Below, one piece after another: positions 50,644-59,596 of a DNA stretch of 64,000 nucleotides (positions are counted from its first letter, which is position 1; each line of letters begins with the position of its first letter). Under the pieces are notes generated by a model, which ran no database searches, was not told the origin of the DNA, and saw nothing but the letters and a program-made list of their open reading frames with translations. The DNA is taken from the NCBI GenBank assembly GCA_016721305.1, contig JADKIH010000004.1, positions 248,001 through 312,000 of the forward strand, read 5' to 3'. This stretch comes from Bacteroidota bacterium. Its GTDB lineage: Bacteria; Bacteroidota; Bacteroidia; AKYH767-A; 2013-40CM-41-45. Both the position numbers and the translations under genes were made by a program.

Positions 50644-52032
50644 TTAAAGATGTATACATTCCCCATAAGCTTCCGCCACCGCTTCCATAATCGCTTCGCT
50701 CATGGTCGGGTGAGGGTGAACTGATTTAATGATTTCGTGTCCGGTTGTCTCGAGTTTACGGGCAACAACGACTTCGGCAATCATTTCGGTTACGTTGGCG
50801 CCAATCATGTGAGCACCTAACCACTCACCGTATTTTGCATCAAAGATTACTTTCACAAAACCATCGGCACTGCCACCGGCTTTTGCTTTGCCTGATGCTG
50901 AGAATGGGAATTTACCAACCTTGATTTCATAACCGGCTTCTTTCGCAGCTTTCTCTGTGTAACCAACAGATGCAATTTCAGGCGTGCAATATGTACAACC
51001 CGGGATGTTCTTGTAATCGATCGGTTCAACATGCATTCCTGCGATTTTCTCAACGCAGGTAATTGCCTCATGCGATGCAACGTGCGCAAGTGCTTGTGTG
51101 TTCAACACATCACCAATTGCATAGTAGCCCGGCATGTTAGTCTGATACCATTCGTTTACCAGAATTTTACCGCGATCGGTGATGATACCAACTTCTTCCA
51201 ATCCGATGTTCTCAATATTTGAAGTGATACCTACAGCTGAAAGCACTACATCGCATTCAATTGTTTCTTCACCTTTTTTCGTTTTCACTTTTACTTTGCA
51301 TCCGGCGCCTGATGTATCGACACTCTCAACTGTCGACTCAAGCATGATCTCAATGCCGGATTTCTTCAGCGAACGTGCTAATTGTTTCGATACGTCTTCG
51401 TCTTCCACCGGAACTACATTCGGCATGAATTCAACAATCGTTACTTTCGTTCCGATAGAGTGGTAGAAGTACGCAAACTCAACTCCGATTGCTCCCGATC
51501 CAACTACAACCATTGACTTAGGTTGTTTGTCCATAACCATCGCTTCACGGTAGCCAATCACTTTCTTTCCGTCTTGTTTCAAATTAGGAAGTTCGCGTGA
51601 ACGAGCACCTGTAGCGATGACAATATTTTTAGCTTCATATGTTGTGATAGTACCATCGGCAGCTTTTACTTCAAGCTTGCGACCAGGCTTCACAGTTCCG
51701 TAACCTGCAATTACATCAATCTTATTTTTCTTCATCAAAAACTGAACGCCTTTGCTCATAGCATCGGCAACACCACGACTACGTTTAACGATAGCTTGAA
51801 AATCGGCTTCAACGCCTGTCGCTTTCACACCGTAATCCTGGGCATGCATCAGGTATTCATAAACCTGCGCACTCTTCAAAAGGGCTTTCGTTGGAATACA
51901 TCCCCAGTTCAGGCAAACTCCGCCGACTTCTGATTTCTCCACAACAGCGGTTTTCATTCCTAATTGCGCAGCTCTGATCGCTGCCACATAACCTCCGGGA
52001 CCACTGCCCAGAACAATGAGATCGTAATTCAT
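50644..52032 (-). CDS. lpd: Dihydrolipoyl dehydrogenase (E3)
   Basis: E3 reoxidises dihydrolipoamide in 2-oxoacid dehydrogenase and glycine cleavage complexes, producing NADH. The 462 aa contain FAD motif VLGSGPGGYVAAIRAAQLG and redox disulfide GGVCLNWGCIPTKALL (about 40-45). The NAD motif is VVGSGAIGVEFAYFYHSIG, then GYYAIGDV, and the C-terminal catalytic His-Glu is in SVHPHPTMSEAIMEA. It is uninterrupted. A TACCTTCG -7 element lies 18 bp upstream. Confidence 0.97.
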   Translation of the reverse strand: MNYDLIVLGSGPGGYVAAIRAAQLGMKTAVVEKSEVGGVCLNWGCIPTKALLKSAQVYEYLMHAQDYGVKATGVEADFQAIVKRSRGVADAMSKGVQFLMKKNKIDVIAGYGTVKPGRKLEVKAADGTITTYEAKNIVIATGARSRELPNLKQDGKKVIGYREAMVMDKQPKSMVVVGSGAIGVEFAYFYHSIGTKVTIVEFMPNVVPVEDEDVSKQLARSLKKSGIEIMLESTVESVDTSGAGCKVKVKTKKGEETIECDVVLSAVGITSNIENIGLEEVGIITDRGKILVNEWYQTNMPGYYAIGDVLNTQALAHVASHEAITCVEKIAGMHVEPIDYKNIPGCTYCTPEIASVGYTEKAAKEAGYEIKVGKFPFSASGKAKAGGSADGFVKVIFDAKYGEWLGAHMIGANVTEMIAEVVVARKLETTGHEIIKSVHPHPTMSEAIMEAVAEAYGECIHL

Positions 52033-52050
52033 ATGATGAATAATTTGGGG

Positions 52051-52058
52051 CGAAGGTA
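52051..52058 (-). promoter_or_regulatory. Putative -7 element of lpd
   Basis: TACCTTCG on the minus strand, 18 bases before the lpd ATG; one mismatch to TAnnTTTG. Confidence 0.45.
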
Positions 52059-52089
52059 ATTACTCTTGGGCATTTTCCTCGAATTTTCG

Positions 52090-52124
52090 ATTAGCTAATT
52101 AGCTAATTAGTTAATTAGCTAATT
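52090..52124. repeat. TTAGCTAA octamer array
   Basis: Four to five TTAGCTAA/TTAGTTAA units lie in the divergent spacer between lpd and the M61 peptidase gene. Confidence 0.85.
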
Positions 52125-52269
52125 GTGCAGTTAACCAGCTGTATACCAGATTATTACTAGCTAAAAGAGTGATCAGTCCCCGGATAGGTTCCACCATTGT
52201 TAATTTTTTGCCACATGACCCGGGCGGGAGTCCGAATAAAAATGATAAAATTGCATAGAACAAGATCTG

Positions 52270-54009
52270 ATGGCTGTATTTTACAAACTTTCTGCAGGAA
52301 ATCCGGTCACGCATTTCGCCGAAATCGAAATGCGTGTGCTCGATGTCGATGCCGAAGAGATTTCATTTCAATTGCCTTCCTGGCGCCCGGGTCGGTATGA
52401 ATTAGGGAACTTTGCGAAAAATGTCCGTGGCTGGAAAGCTTTCAACGGAAATAATCAGGCGCTGCCGTTTACGAAAGTAACTAAGGACTGCTGGAAGGTG
52501 TCGACAGAAGGAGCAAATGAAATCATAATTCGCTACGAATACTATTGCGCTCAACTGGATGCAGGGTCATGCTGGATCGACGAAGATCAGGTGTACATCA
52601 ATCCTGTACATTGCTTTATGCACGTTCCTGAAAAGGTGCGCGAAGAATGTGTCGTCGAATTAAATCTTCCGAAAAATTATATCGTTGCTTCTTCGATGCA
52701 AAAATCGAACGAGCATACTCTGGTGGCTGCTGACTACGATGAACTAGTCGACAGTCCGTTTATCGCCAGTCCGACAATTCAACACCGTACGTATGAAGTA
52801 GACGGAACAACTTTCTACATCTGGCTTCAAGGTGATGCTCATCCTGACTGGTCGAAAATTATTCACGACTTCACTTCGTTTACGGAGGTTCAGATAAAAA
52901 TGATGGGCGATTTTCCGGTCGATCAATATCATTTCCTCATTCAACTTCTGCCAACGAGATTCTATCATGGCGTTGAACACTTGCGTTCGACAGTTCTTGC
53001 ATTGGGACCGGGTTCCAATCTGATGAAAGAGTCGTTATACACTGATTTCATCGGTGTAGCCTCGCATGAACTTTACCATGTGTGGAATATCAAAACTATT
53101 CGTCCGGCCGAAATGAAGCCGTACGATTACACGGGCGAAAATTATTCACGCCTTGGTTATGTGTACGAAGGAGTAACTACCTATTATGGCGACTTATTTC
53201 TTGCTCGCAGTGGTGTGTATTCGGTTCCACAATTTTTTACAGAACTGAATTTTCGTTTACAAAAGCATTTCGATAATCCGGGACGATTCAATCTTTCCGT
53301 TGCCGATTCCAGCTTCGATACATGGCTCGACGGTTATATTCCCGGCGCACCGGGACGCAAGACTTCGATCTACGACGAAGGTTCATTGGTTTCGTTAATG
53401 ACAGACATGCTGCTTCGTCACAAAACAAAATCTGCCATGTCGCTCGATGATGTGATGAGAGCTTTGTACAAAGATTTCGGAAAACGACATATCGGTTACA
53501 CAGATCATGATTACATTTCGTTAGTAGGAAATGTTGCAGGAGAGTCAATGGCGGATTTCTTCCTCGACTATGTTTATGGAACGGAAGATGACCGACCGAA
53601 GTTAGAAGAGACGTTAAGCTATGCGGGAATCGAATTAGGTGCAACACCGTCGGAAGAAGATTCAGAACGTTTTTTCGGATTCAAAACAATTACCGATGGG
53701 AAATCGACTAAAGTTTCTGCTGTCTATCCGGGCTCACCGGCATTTGTTGCAGGTCTCGGTCGTGAAGATGAAATTATCGCTATCGATGAGAAAAAGGTAG
53801 AAGACAATTTGCAGGAATTACTAGTGCTTTGTCGTGACGAACGAATTGTTATTACCGTTCTCACTCCAATGAAAAAACTAAAAGATATCGCCATCGCTCC
53901 CGATGGTAAAGAATATTATCCGCGCTATGCGCTAACAAAAATGGAAAAGGCTACACCTGATCAACAACGATTCTTTAAATCATGGTTGGGCGTTGACTTT
54001 TATGAATAA
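52270..54009 (+). CDS. M61-family glycyl aminopeptidase with PDZ domain
   Basis: The 579-aa protein has an N-terminal beta domain (FQLPSWRPGRYELGNFAKNV), and a gluzincin catalytic domain with zinc motif HELYHVWN near residue 271. The downstream ligand glutamate lies in YVYEGVTTYYGDL near residue 299. A C-terminal PDZ domain has VYPGSPAFVAGLGREDEIIAID. No signal peptide is seen, so it is probably cytoplasmic. Family enzymes cleave N-terminal Gly or Ala. The ridA gene starts six bases after its stop, so they likely form one transcript. Confidence 0.93.
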   Translation: MAVFYKLSAGNPVTHFAEIEMRVLDVDAEEISFQLPSWRPGRYELGNFAKNVRGWKAFNGNNQALPFTKVTKDCWKVSTEGANEIIIRYEYYCAQLDAGSCWIDEDQVYINPVHCFMHVPEKVREECVVELNLPKNYIVASSMQKSNEHTLVAADYDELVDSPFIASPTIQHRTYEVDGTTFYIWLQGDAHPDWSKIIHDFTSFTEVQIKMMGDFPVDQYHFLIQLLPTRFYHGVEHLRSTVLALGPGSNLMKESLYTDFIGVASHELYHVWNIKTIRPAEMKPYDYTGENYSRLGYVYEGVTTYYGDLFLARSGVYSVPQFFTELNFRLQKHFDNPGRFNLSVADSSFDTWLDGYIPGAPGRKTSIYDEGSLVSLMTDMLLRHKTKSAMSLDDVMRALYKDFGKRHIGYTDHDYISLVGNVAGESMADFFLDYVYGTEDDRPKLEETLSYAGIELGATPSEEDSERFFGFKTITDGKSTKVSAVYPGSPAFVAGLGREDEIIAIDEKKVEDNLQELLVLCRDERIVITVLTPMKKLKDIAIAPDGKEYYPRYALTKMEKATPDQQRFFKSWLGVDFYE

Positions 54010-54015
54010 ATAAGT

Positions 54016-54396
54016 ATGAAAAAAATTATCAAAACTTCGAATGCTCCTGCGCCAATTGGTCCTTATAGCCAGGCTGTGCAAGTTGACAATACACTTTATG
54101 TATCCGGACAAATTGCCATCAATCCGGCCGACGGACAGTTAGTTCAAATCAACATCATCCGCGAAACGAATCAGGTGATGGAAAATATCAGCGCGATTCT
54201 CAAAGAAGCCGGATTTCAATTCAGCGATATCGTAAAGACGACGATTTTCTTAAAGGACATGCAGAATTTTGCGCATGTAAATGAAGTGTACGGACAATAC
54301 TTTACCGACAATTTCCCTGCTCGCGAGACAGTAGAAGTTTCGGTTCTGCCGAAGAATGTGAATGTGGAGATTTCGGTGATTGCTGTTAAGGCGTGA
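54016..54396 (+). CDS. ridA: RidA-family 2-iminobutanoate/2-iminopropanoate deaminase
   Basis: The 126-aa YjgF/YER057c/UK114-family protein hydrolyses reactive enamine/imine intermediates made by PLP enzymes such as threonine dehydratase. It has IIKTSNAPAPIGPYSQAV, LYVSGQIAINP, DIVKTTIFLKDMQNF and the substrate-binding arginine in FPARETVEVSVLP. It lies 7 bp after the M61 peptidase gene and a few kilobases from threonine synthesis genes. Confidence 0.95.
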   Translation: MKKIIKTSNAPAPIGPYSQAVQVDNTLYVSGQIAINPADGQLVQINIIRETNQVMENISAILKEAGFQFSDIVKTTIFLKDMQNFAHVNEVYGQYFTDNFPARETVEVSVLPKNVNVEISVIAVKA

Positions 54397-54498
54397 TCAG
54401 TGATCGGTTTTGTTTGGTAGGATTGCTCGATTGCGCGGATAGAGATTCGCGAATAATCCTTATATTAGATGTGCTTTAAACATTTTAATATTGGCACC

Positions 54499-55410
54499 AT
54501 GAAAAATATCCTACTAGGCATCGCAATTTTATTTTCTATTTCTGTAAAATCTCAAACTTCGGTTTATCATCCTTTTCCGGATTCTAATGCCGTTTGGAAT
54601 ATCAATGAAGGTGCTTCTTGCATTTGGTCTCCATTTGCAAGTATCTCTTACTCGATTGTGATAAGTGGTGATACTACAATTAATTCTGTTGTTTACCACA
54701 AGCTGAATATTCCATATGTTGATACTACACAAGCTTTCTGTCTGATTGATACACCACGATATCTGGGCTCGGTTCGACAGGATACATCGTTGAGAATGGT
54801 ATACATCGTTCCGCCATTTGATTCGGTGGAACAAATTTTGTATGATTTTAATTTGAATGTCGGTGATACAGTTCAAGGATATCTTGAAAGGAATAATGGC
54901 ACGCAAAAGGATGTAGTTATTTCAAAAGATTCCGTTTTAGTCGGTGGGCAATATTGTAATCGTTGGTTCATTCTTCCGGGGTATTCAGTATATTTAATCG
55001 AAGGAATCGGCTCTACGTTTGGACTGACAGAGGCTCTCCCGGGTAATGTTATTGATGGAATCGGCTTTGATCTGATGTGCTTCCAACAAAATGGTGCTCC
55101 TCTTTATCCTTATGGAATTCCGTTTTGTAATCTGATTGATGGAACAGATCAGTTAAACTTTGAGCAAAATTATATTTCTGTTTTTCCAAACCCTATGTCC
55201 AATGTGTGCCAGGTGAACCTCCCTGATTTCTTTTCTCCTTACCAAAATTCCCTTCAAGTTTTTAATATTCTGGGTGAAATGGTATTGAATAAGCAAACGG
55301 TGGGTAGCCGTTTTAGCCTGGATACACGAGAACTTTCCACCGGCATCTTCATCGTTGTTGTGAAAAGCGGATCAAAAGAAATCGGACGCCAGAAATTAGT
55401 TGTTGAGTAA
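54499..55410 (+). CDS. Secreted protein with T9SS type A sorting domain
   Basis: 303 aa with signal peptide MKNILLGIAILFSISVKSQ. The body contains VYHPFPDSNAVWNI and NVGDTVQGYLE, a pattern seen in Bacteroidota exported proteins of unknown function. A C-terminal T9SS domain (ISVFPNPMSN, NILGEMVL, LSTGIFIVVV) ends it. ATG 54499 opens the signal peptide. No catalytic motif is recognised. Upstream, 54396-54411 carries a GATCGGT-type repeat fragment. Confidence 0.83.
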   Translation: MKNILLGIAILFSISVKSQTSVYHPFPDSNAVWNINEGASCIWSPFASISYSIVISGDTTINSVVYHKLNIPYVDTTQAFCLIDTPRYLGSVRQDTSLRMVYIVPPFDSVEQILYDFNLNVGDTVQGYLERNNGTQKDVVISKDSVLVGGQYCNRWFILPGYSVYLIEGIGSTFGLTEALPGNVIDGIGFDLMCFQQNGAPLYPYGIPFCNLIDGTDQLNFEQNYISVFPNPMSNVCQVNLPDFFSPYQNSLQVFNILGEMVLNKQTVGSRFSLDTRELSTGIFIVVVKSGSKEIGRQKLVVE

Positions 55411-55509
55411 CTTGATTTTTAACTAATCGTCATCTTGATTTTTGTTTTAGGTTTAGTGATTGCAAAACGAAGCTGTCATTCCTGACCTCGTTTTCCGTAT
55501 TATTGCACT

Positions 55510-56079
55510 GTGAAAATCCTTCTGGTCGATAACTTCGATTCCTTTACTTACAATCTCTACCATCAGCTCAACCGCTTTGAAGAAGAAGTGGAAGTTGTGC
55601 GTAACGATGAAATCGATTTTGACGATGCCCGGAGATTCGACCGAATCGTTTTATCGCCCGGAGCGGGACTCCCGCGCGAAGCAGGTAGAATGATGGACTT
55701 GATTGATCGTTTTAAAAACGAAAAGAAAATCCTTGGCGTTTGTCTCGGTCTTCAGGCAATTGCCGAAGCGGAAGGGGCGAAGCTCATTAATCTCAAAAAT
55801 GTACTTCACGGCGTTGCAGTTCCGACTCAGGTTCAGGACACAAACGAACCGCTTTTTACCGGACTTCCTCGCTCGTTCAAAACGGGGCGCTATCATTCAT
55901 GGTGTGTAGATCCTGAGGGTCTTCCTGCTACTTTTCGCATCACTGCTAACGACGATTTTGGCGGAATTATGGCCTTAACACATGAAAATCAGCTCTTAAG
56001 AGGCGTTCAGTTTCATCCCGAATCGATTCTTACAGAATATGGTAATGAGCTGATATATAATTGGTTGTATAGGTGCTGA
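55510..56079 (+). CDS. Class I glutamine amidotransferase, anthranilate/aminodeoxychorismate synthase component II
   Basis: The 189-aa protein begins at GTG 55510 with KILLVDNFDSFTYNL. It has the nucleophile in ILGVCLGLQAIAEAEGAKL and the catalytic His-Glu in GVQFHPESILTEYG. It supplies ammonia to a chorismate-using partner (PabB or TrpE), which is not in this window. The lack of neighbouring trp genes and the loop HGVAVPTQV make a PabA-type role as likely as TrpG. Confidence 0.9.
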   Translation: MKILLVDNFDSFTYNLYHQLNRFEEEVEVVRNDEIDFDDARRFDRIVLSPGAGLPREAGRMMDLIDRFKNEKKILGVCLGLQAIAEAEGAKLINLKNVLHGVAVPTQVQDTNEPLFTGLPRSFKTGRYHSWCVDPEGLPATFRITANDDFGGIMALTHENQLLRGVQFHPESILTEYGNELIYNWLYRC

Positions 56080-56160
56080 AATCATAACTTTCAGCTGACT
56101 TTCAGCGTATTGATGCAGTATAGAATTCATAATTCCGAATTCTAAATTCTAAATCCAACC

Positions 56161-57291
56161 ATGATAGTTATCAAATTTGGCGGTACTTCAGTCGCCACTG
56201 CGCAACGTATTGAAGGCCTTGCAGACATCGTAAATGATCTGCGTAAAAAACACAAAAAATTAGCTGTAGTCGTTTCTGCTTTTGGCGGAGTAACCGATGA
56301 ACTGATCAAGATGAGCCGCCTGGCTGCAAAACAGGATGGCGATTATATCACCGTCTTCAACGGCATTCGCGAACGTCACCAAATTGCCGTAAAGGAGTTA
56401 GGACTCAATCGCGATAAAGCACTGCACGATTTCTTAGAAGAAACTTTTGCAGAATTGCATGATATCCTCCATGGGGTGTATCTAGTTCGTGAACTTTCTC
56501 CTCGTACGCTCGATTTCCTCAGCGGTCATGGTGAAGTTTTATCAGCGAAAATCATCGCTCACTATTTTAAGTCACGAAAAATGCCGGCTGCGTTTTTAGA
56601 TGCACGTACGGTTATTCGTACTGATGAAAGCTTTGGTTCGGCACGCGTAGATTTCTCGGTTACGAACCGAACAATTCGTGAGCATTTCAAAAAATCGAAA
56701 TCTATCGAAGTCATCACAGGTTTCGTCGCTTCCACATTCAAAAACGAAATGACTACTCTCGGTAGAGGTGGTTCTGATTATACCGCTGCCATCTTCGGCG
56801 CTGCTCTCGACGCAAAAGAGATACAAATTTGGACTGACGTTGATGGCGTAATGACGGCCGATCCGCGTAAGGTGAAAAAGGCGTTCTCCATTCGTACGAT
56901 GACGTACACCGAGGCGATGGAAATGTCGCACTTTGGCGCAAAAGTTATTCACCCGCCTACAATTCAGCCGGCATTGGATAAGAAAATTCCGTTGCTGATT
57001 AAAAATACTTTTAAGCCTGAACATCCGGGCACTTTTATCTCGACAAAAACTTCCGATCCGGCTTTCCTCATCAAAGGGATTTCGTCGATCGATAATATTT
57101 CTCTTCTCACATTGCAGGGTAGCGGAATGGTAGGAGTAGCAGGTATTTCAGCACGTCTCTTCAATTCGCTTTCTCATGCGAAAGTGAATGTGATCCTCAT
57201 TACGCAAGGTTCTTCAGAGCACACGATCAGCTTTGCAGTTAAACCGGAAGATGGTGCCCGTGCACAACAAGCGATCGAAGATGAATTCTAG
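56161..57291 (+). CDS. thrA: Aspartokinase half of ThrA
   Basis: 376 aa of aspartate kinase: substrate/ATP motif VIKFGGTSVAT, LSGHGEVLSAKI, TLGRGGSDYTAAIFGAAL, WTDVDGVMTADPRKV and MSHFGAKVIHPPTI. A first ACT domain follows (ISLLTLQGSGMVGVAGISARLF, ILITQGSSEHTISF). A stop at 57289-57291 ends it where a second ACT domain should begin. The homoserine dehydrogenase half continues immediately in another frame. In Bacteroidota the two are one protein of about 815 aa with two ACT domains. The first step of the pathway to Thr, Met and Lys is encoded here. Confidence 0.92.
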   Translation: MIVIKFGGTSVATAQRIEGLADIVNDLRKKHKKLAVVVSAFGGVTDELIKMSRLAAKQDGDYITVFNGIRERHQIAVKELGLNRDKALHDFLEETFAELHDILHGVYLVRELSPRTLDFLSGHGEVLSAKIIAHYFKSRKMPAAFLDARTVIRTDESFGSARVDFSVTNRTIREHFKKSKSIEVITGFVASTFKNEMTTLGRGGSDYTAAIFGAALDAKEIQIWTDVDGVMTADPRKVKKAFSIRTMTYTEAMEMSHFGAKVIHPPTIQPALDKKIPLLIKNTFKPEHPGTFISTKTSDPAFLIKGISSIDNISLLTLQGSGMVGVAGISARLFNSLSHAKVNVILITQGSSEHTISFAVKPEDGARAQQAIEDEF

Positions 57292-58427
57292 TTATCCATC
57301 GCCACGATCTCGACAAGGCACTGAATTCATTGCACCAGTCGTTCTTCCTCTCCGATGTGAAAACACTTTCTGTTTTCCTCATGGGAACAGGATTGATCGG
57401 AAAAACATTGCTCAAACAAATTGCCAAGCATAAAGATTATTTACGCCAGAGTCGTTCACTCGAAATCGTTGTTGCCGGAATTTCAAATTCCCGTAAAATG
57501 ATTTTCGATGACAATGGAATTTCTCTATCTCGTTATTCTGATCTTTTGGAAAAAGGGGAGAAGGCCGAGCTTTCTGCTTTCACTGATGAAATGATCAAGA
57601 TGAATTTGCCTCAAAGTATTTTCGTCGATTGTACATCGAGCGAGGATGTGGTAAAATTCTATGCTAAAATTATGGAGAACAGTATCTCCATTGTCACACC
57701 AAATAAAATCGCTAACAGCGATAGCTATAAAAACTATTTGCATCTCCGTGAAACTGCTCGCAAACGTAATGTTCGTTTCCTCTACGAAACGAATGTCGGC
57801 GCCGGCTTGCCGGTGATCAATACACTCACCGATCTTCTCACCAGCGGTGATGAAGTTCGTCGTATCGAAGCCGTATTAAGCGGCACGCTTTCATTTATCT
57901 TCAACAATTTTAACGAAGGTTCACAATTCAGCGCCATCGTGAAACAGGCTCAGGAAAAGGGTTACACCGAACCGGATCCTCGTGTTGACTTAAGCGGGAA
58001 AGATGTTGCTCGTAAGCTTCTCATTCTCGCTCGTGAAACCGGATTAAAGATCGAATTCAAGGATATCAAGATAGATCAAATTCTTCCGCCGGCTTGTATG
58101 AAGGCGAAAAATGTTCCTGCGTTCTTCACTGAATTGCAAAAGAACAATCATATCTTCGAACAACGTCGCGCCAATGCAGCGAAAAAGGGAAAAGTTCTTC
58201 GCTTCATCGCCATCCTGGAAAAAGGAAAAGCATCGATTGCTCTGAAAGAAGTCGATCAATCGCATCCATTCTACAATCTCAGCGGAAGTGATAATATTAT
58301 TTCCTTCACCACCGAACGCTACTCTGATCGCCCGTTAGTCGTAAAAGGCCCCGGCGCCGGTGCAGAAGTAACAGCTGCAGGTGTGTTTGCGGAGATTATC
58401 AGTATTGGAAAGTATTTTGAGTCTTAA
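57291..58427 (+). CDS. thrA: Homoserine dehydrogenase half of ThrA
   Basis: The frame opens with VIHRHDLDKALNSLHQSFF, the end of the second ACT domain. It continues with the NAD(P) motif VFLMGTGLIGKTLLKQI, TPNKIANSDSYKNY, the catalytic signature YETNVGAGLPVINTL and EAVLSGTLSFIFNNF, and the C-terminal GPGAGAEVTAAGVFAEI. It reduces aspartate semialdehyde to homoserine. Compared with intact ThrA, about 60-70 residues of the second ACT domain are missing at the junction 57288-57295, together with the frame change. There is no good independent start codon, which supports an original fusion. Confidence 0.9.
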   Translation, partial: VIHRHDLDKALNSLHQSFFLSDVKTLSVFLMGTGLIGKTLLKQIAKHKDYLRQSRSLEIVVAGISNSRKMIFDDNGISLSRYSDLLEKGEKAELSAFTDEMIKMNLPQSIFVDCTSSEDVVKFYAKIMENSISIVTPNKIANSDSYKNYLHLRETARKRNVRFLYETNVGAGLPVINTLTDLLTSGDEVRRIEAVLSGTLSFIFNNFNEGSQFSAIVKQAQEKGYTEPDPRVDLSGKDVARKLLILARETGLKIEFKDIKIDQILPPACMKAKNVPAFFTELQKNNHIFEQRRANAAKKGKVLRFIAILEKGKASIALKEVDQSHPFYNLSGSDNIISFTTERYSDRPLVVKGPGAGAEVTAAGVFAEIISIGKYFES

Positions 58428-58649
58428 GTAGTAAGTAGTAAGTTGTAAGTTGTATGTAGTAAGTTGTAAGTTGTAAGTTGTAAGTAGTAAGTTGACGATT
58501 CGTAGGGCCTGTATAGCCAAATCGTTACCCACGTTATCGCAACCCGCAACTCGCAACCCGTAACCCGTAACCCGTAACCCGCAACTCGCAATTCGCAACT
58601 CGCAACTCGCAACCCGCAACCCGTAACCCGCAACCCGTAACTCGCAACA
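58427..58649. repeat. GTAAGTA array followed by CGCAACC/CGCAACT array
   Basis: About nine GTAAGTA/GTAAGTT units (58428-58494) begin at the thrA stop. After a 44-bp unique stretch, sixteen 7-bp units of CGCAACC, CGCAACT and CGTAACC (58538-58649) run right up to the thrB ATG. The second array is the reverse complement of the 17758 family. Together they fill the thrA-thrB spacer. Confidence 0.92.
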
Positions 58650-59552
58650 ATGAAAGAAAACCTAACCGCCTTCGCTCCCGCAACCGTCGCCAATCTGGCG
58701 TGTGGATTTGATGTGATGGGACTGGCAATTGATAATCCCGGTGATGAAGTCACCGTATCGTTTAATAAGTCTCGCGAAATTGTTGTTCGTAGTATTACCG
58801 GCGATGGTGGAAAATTGTCGAAGGACCCGATGAAGAATACTGCTTCGGTGGCTATTCAGGCGCTTTGCGATGATTTACATATCGATCAGGGTTTTGATGT
58901 TTCTATAAAGAAGAAAATGCCATTGGGCAGTGGACTTGGATCAAGTGCAGCCAGTGCCGTAGCCGGCGTTTTTGCTGCCAACGAATTACTCGGTCGTCCA
59001 TTTTCACGACAGGAACTCGTTCCTTTTGCGATGATGGGCGAGAAGATGGCTTGCGGTGCGGCTCATGCCGATAACGTGGGACCGTCTATGATGGGAGGAA
59101 TTGTTTTAATTCGTTCGTACGCTCCTCTCGATATTATTTCTCTTCCGGTTCCAAAGAAACTATGCATGGTTGTCGTTCATCCGCATGTCGAGGTATTGAC
59201 TCGCGATGCACGTGCTGTGATTCCACAGAAGATTGCCCTCGAAGAAGGGATTGCACAATGGGCGAATACTGCTGCATTGACAGCAGGATTATTCCAGTCG
59301 AATTTCGATTTGATCGCTCGCTCGGTCGAAGATCATATCGCTGAACCAAATCGTGCATCCCTTATTCCTTGTTTCTATGAGGTAAAAACTGCCGCACTTT
59401 ATGAAGGTGCTCTTGCCTGTAGTATCAGCGGTTCCGGTCCTTCTATTTTCGCTATGTGCGAAGGAATGGCTTCGGCTAAAGTTGTCGCAGCAGCAATGAA
59501 AAGCAATTTACTAAAGCAAAAATTAAAAGCGATGTCTATATTTCCTCTGTGA
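58650..59552 (+). CDS. thrB: Homoserine kinase
   Basis: The 300-aa GHMP kinase phosphorylates homoserine. It has FAPATVANLACGFDVMGLAI at the start, the ATP loop MPLGSGLGSSAASAVAG near residue 91, HADNVGPSMMGG, and the C-terminal SISGSGPSIFAMCEG. It begins immediately after a heptamer array, so its leader consists of repeats. It is followed 44 bp later by thrC. Confidence 0.96.
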   Translation: MKENLTAFAPATVANLACGFDVMGLAIDNPGDEVTVSFNKSREIVVRSITGDGGKLSKDPMKNTASVAIQALCDDLHIDQGFDVSIKKKMPLGSGLGSSAASAVAGVFAANELLGRPFSRQELVPFAMMGEKMACGAAHADNVGPSMMGGIVLIRSYAPLDIISLPVPKKLCMVVVHPHVEVLTRDARAVIPQKIALEEGIAQWANTAALTAGLFQSNFDLIARSVEDHIAEPNRASLIPCFYEVKTAALYEGALACSISGSGPSIFAMCEGMASAKVVAAAMKSNLLKQKLKAMSIFPL

Positions 59553-59596
59553 ATACAAAGGGTGTAATGATCGTTAAAAAATAAAAACCTCTCAAC

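Noticed and set aside
58335..58753. Minus-strand frames over the thrA-thrB spacer
   Set aside because: Same artefact from the reverse-complement array; they overlap real thrA and thrB coding sequence.
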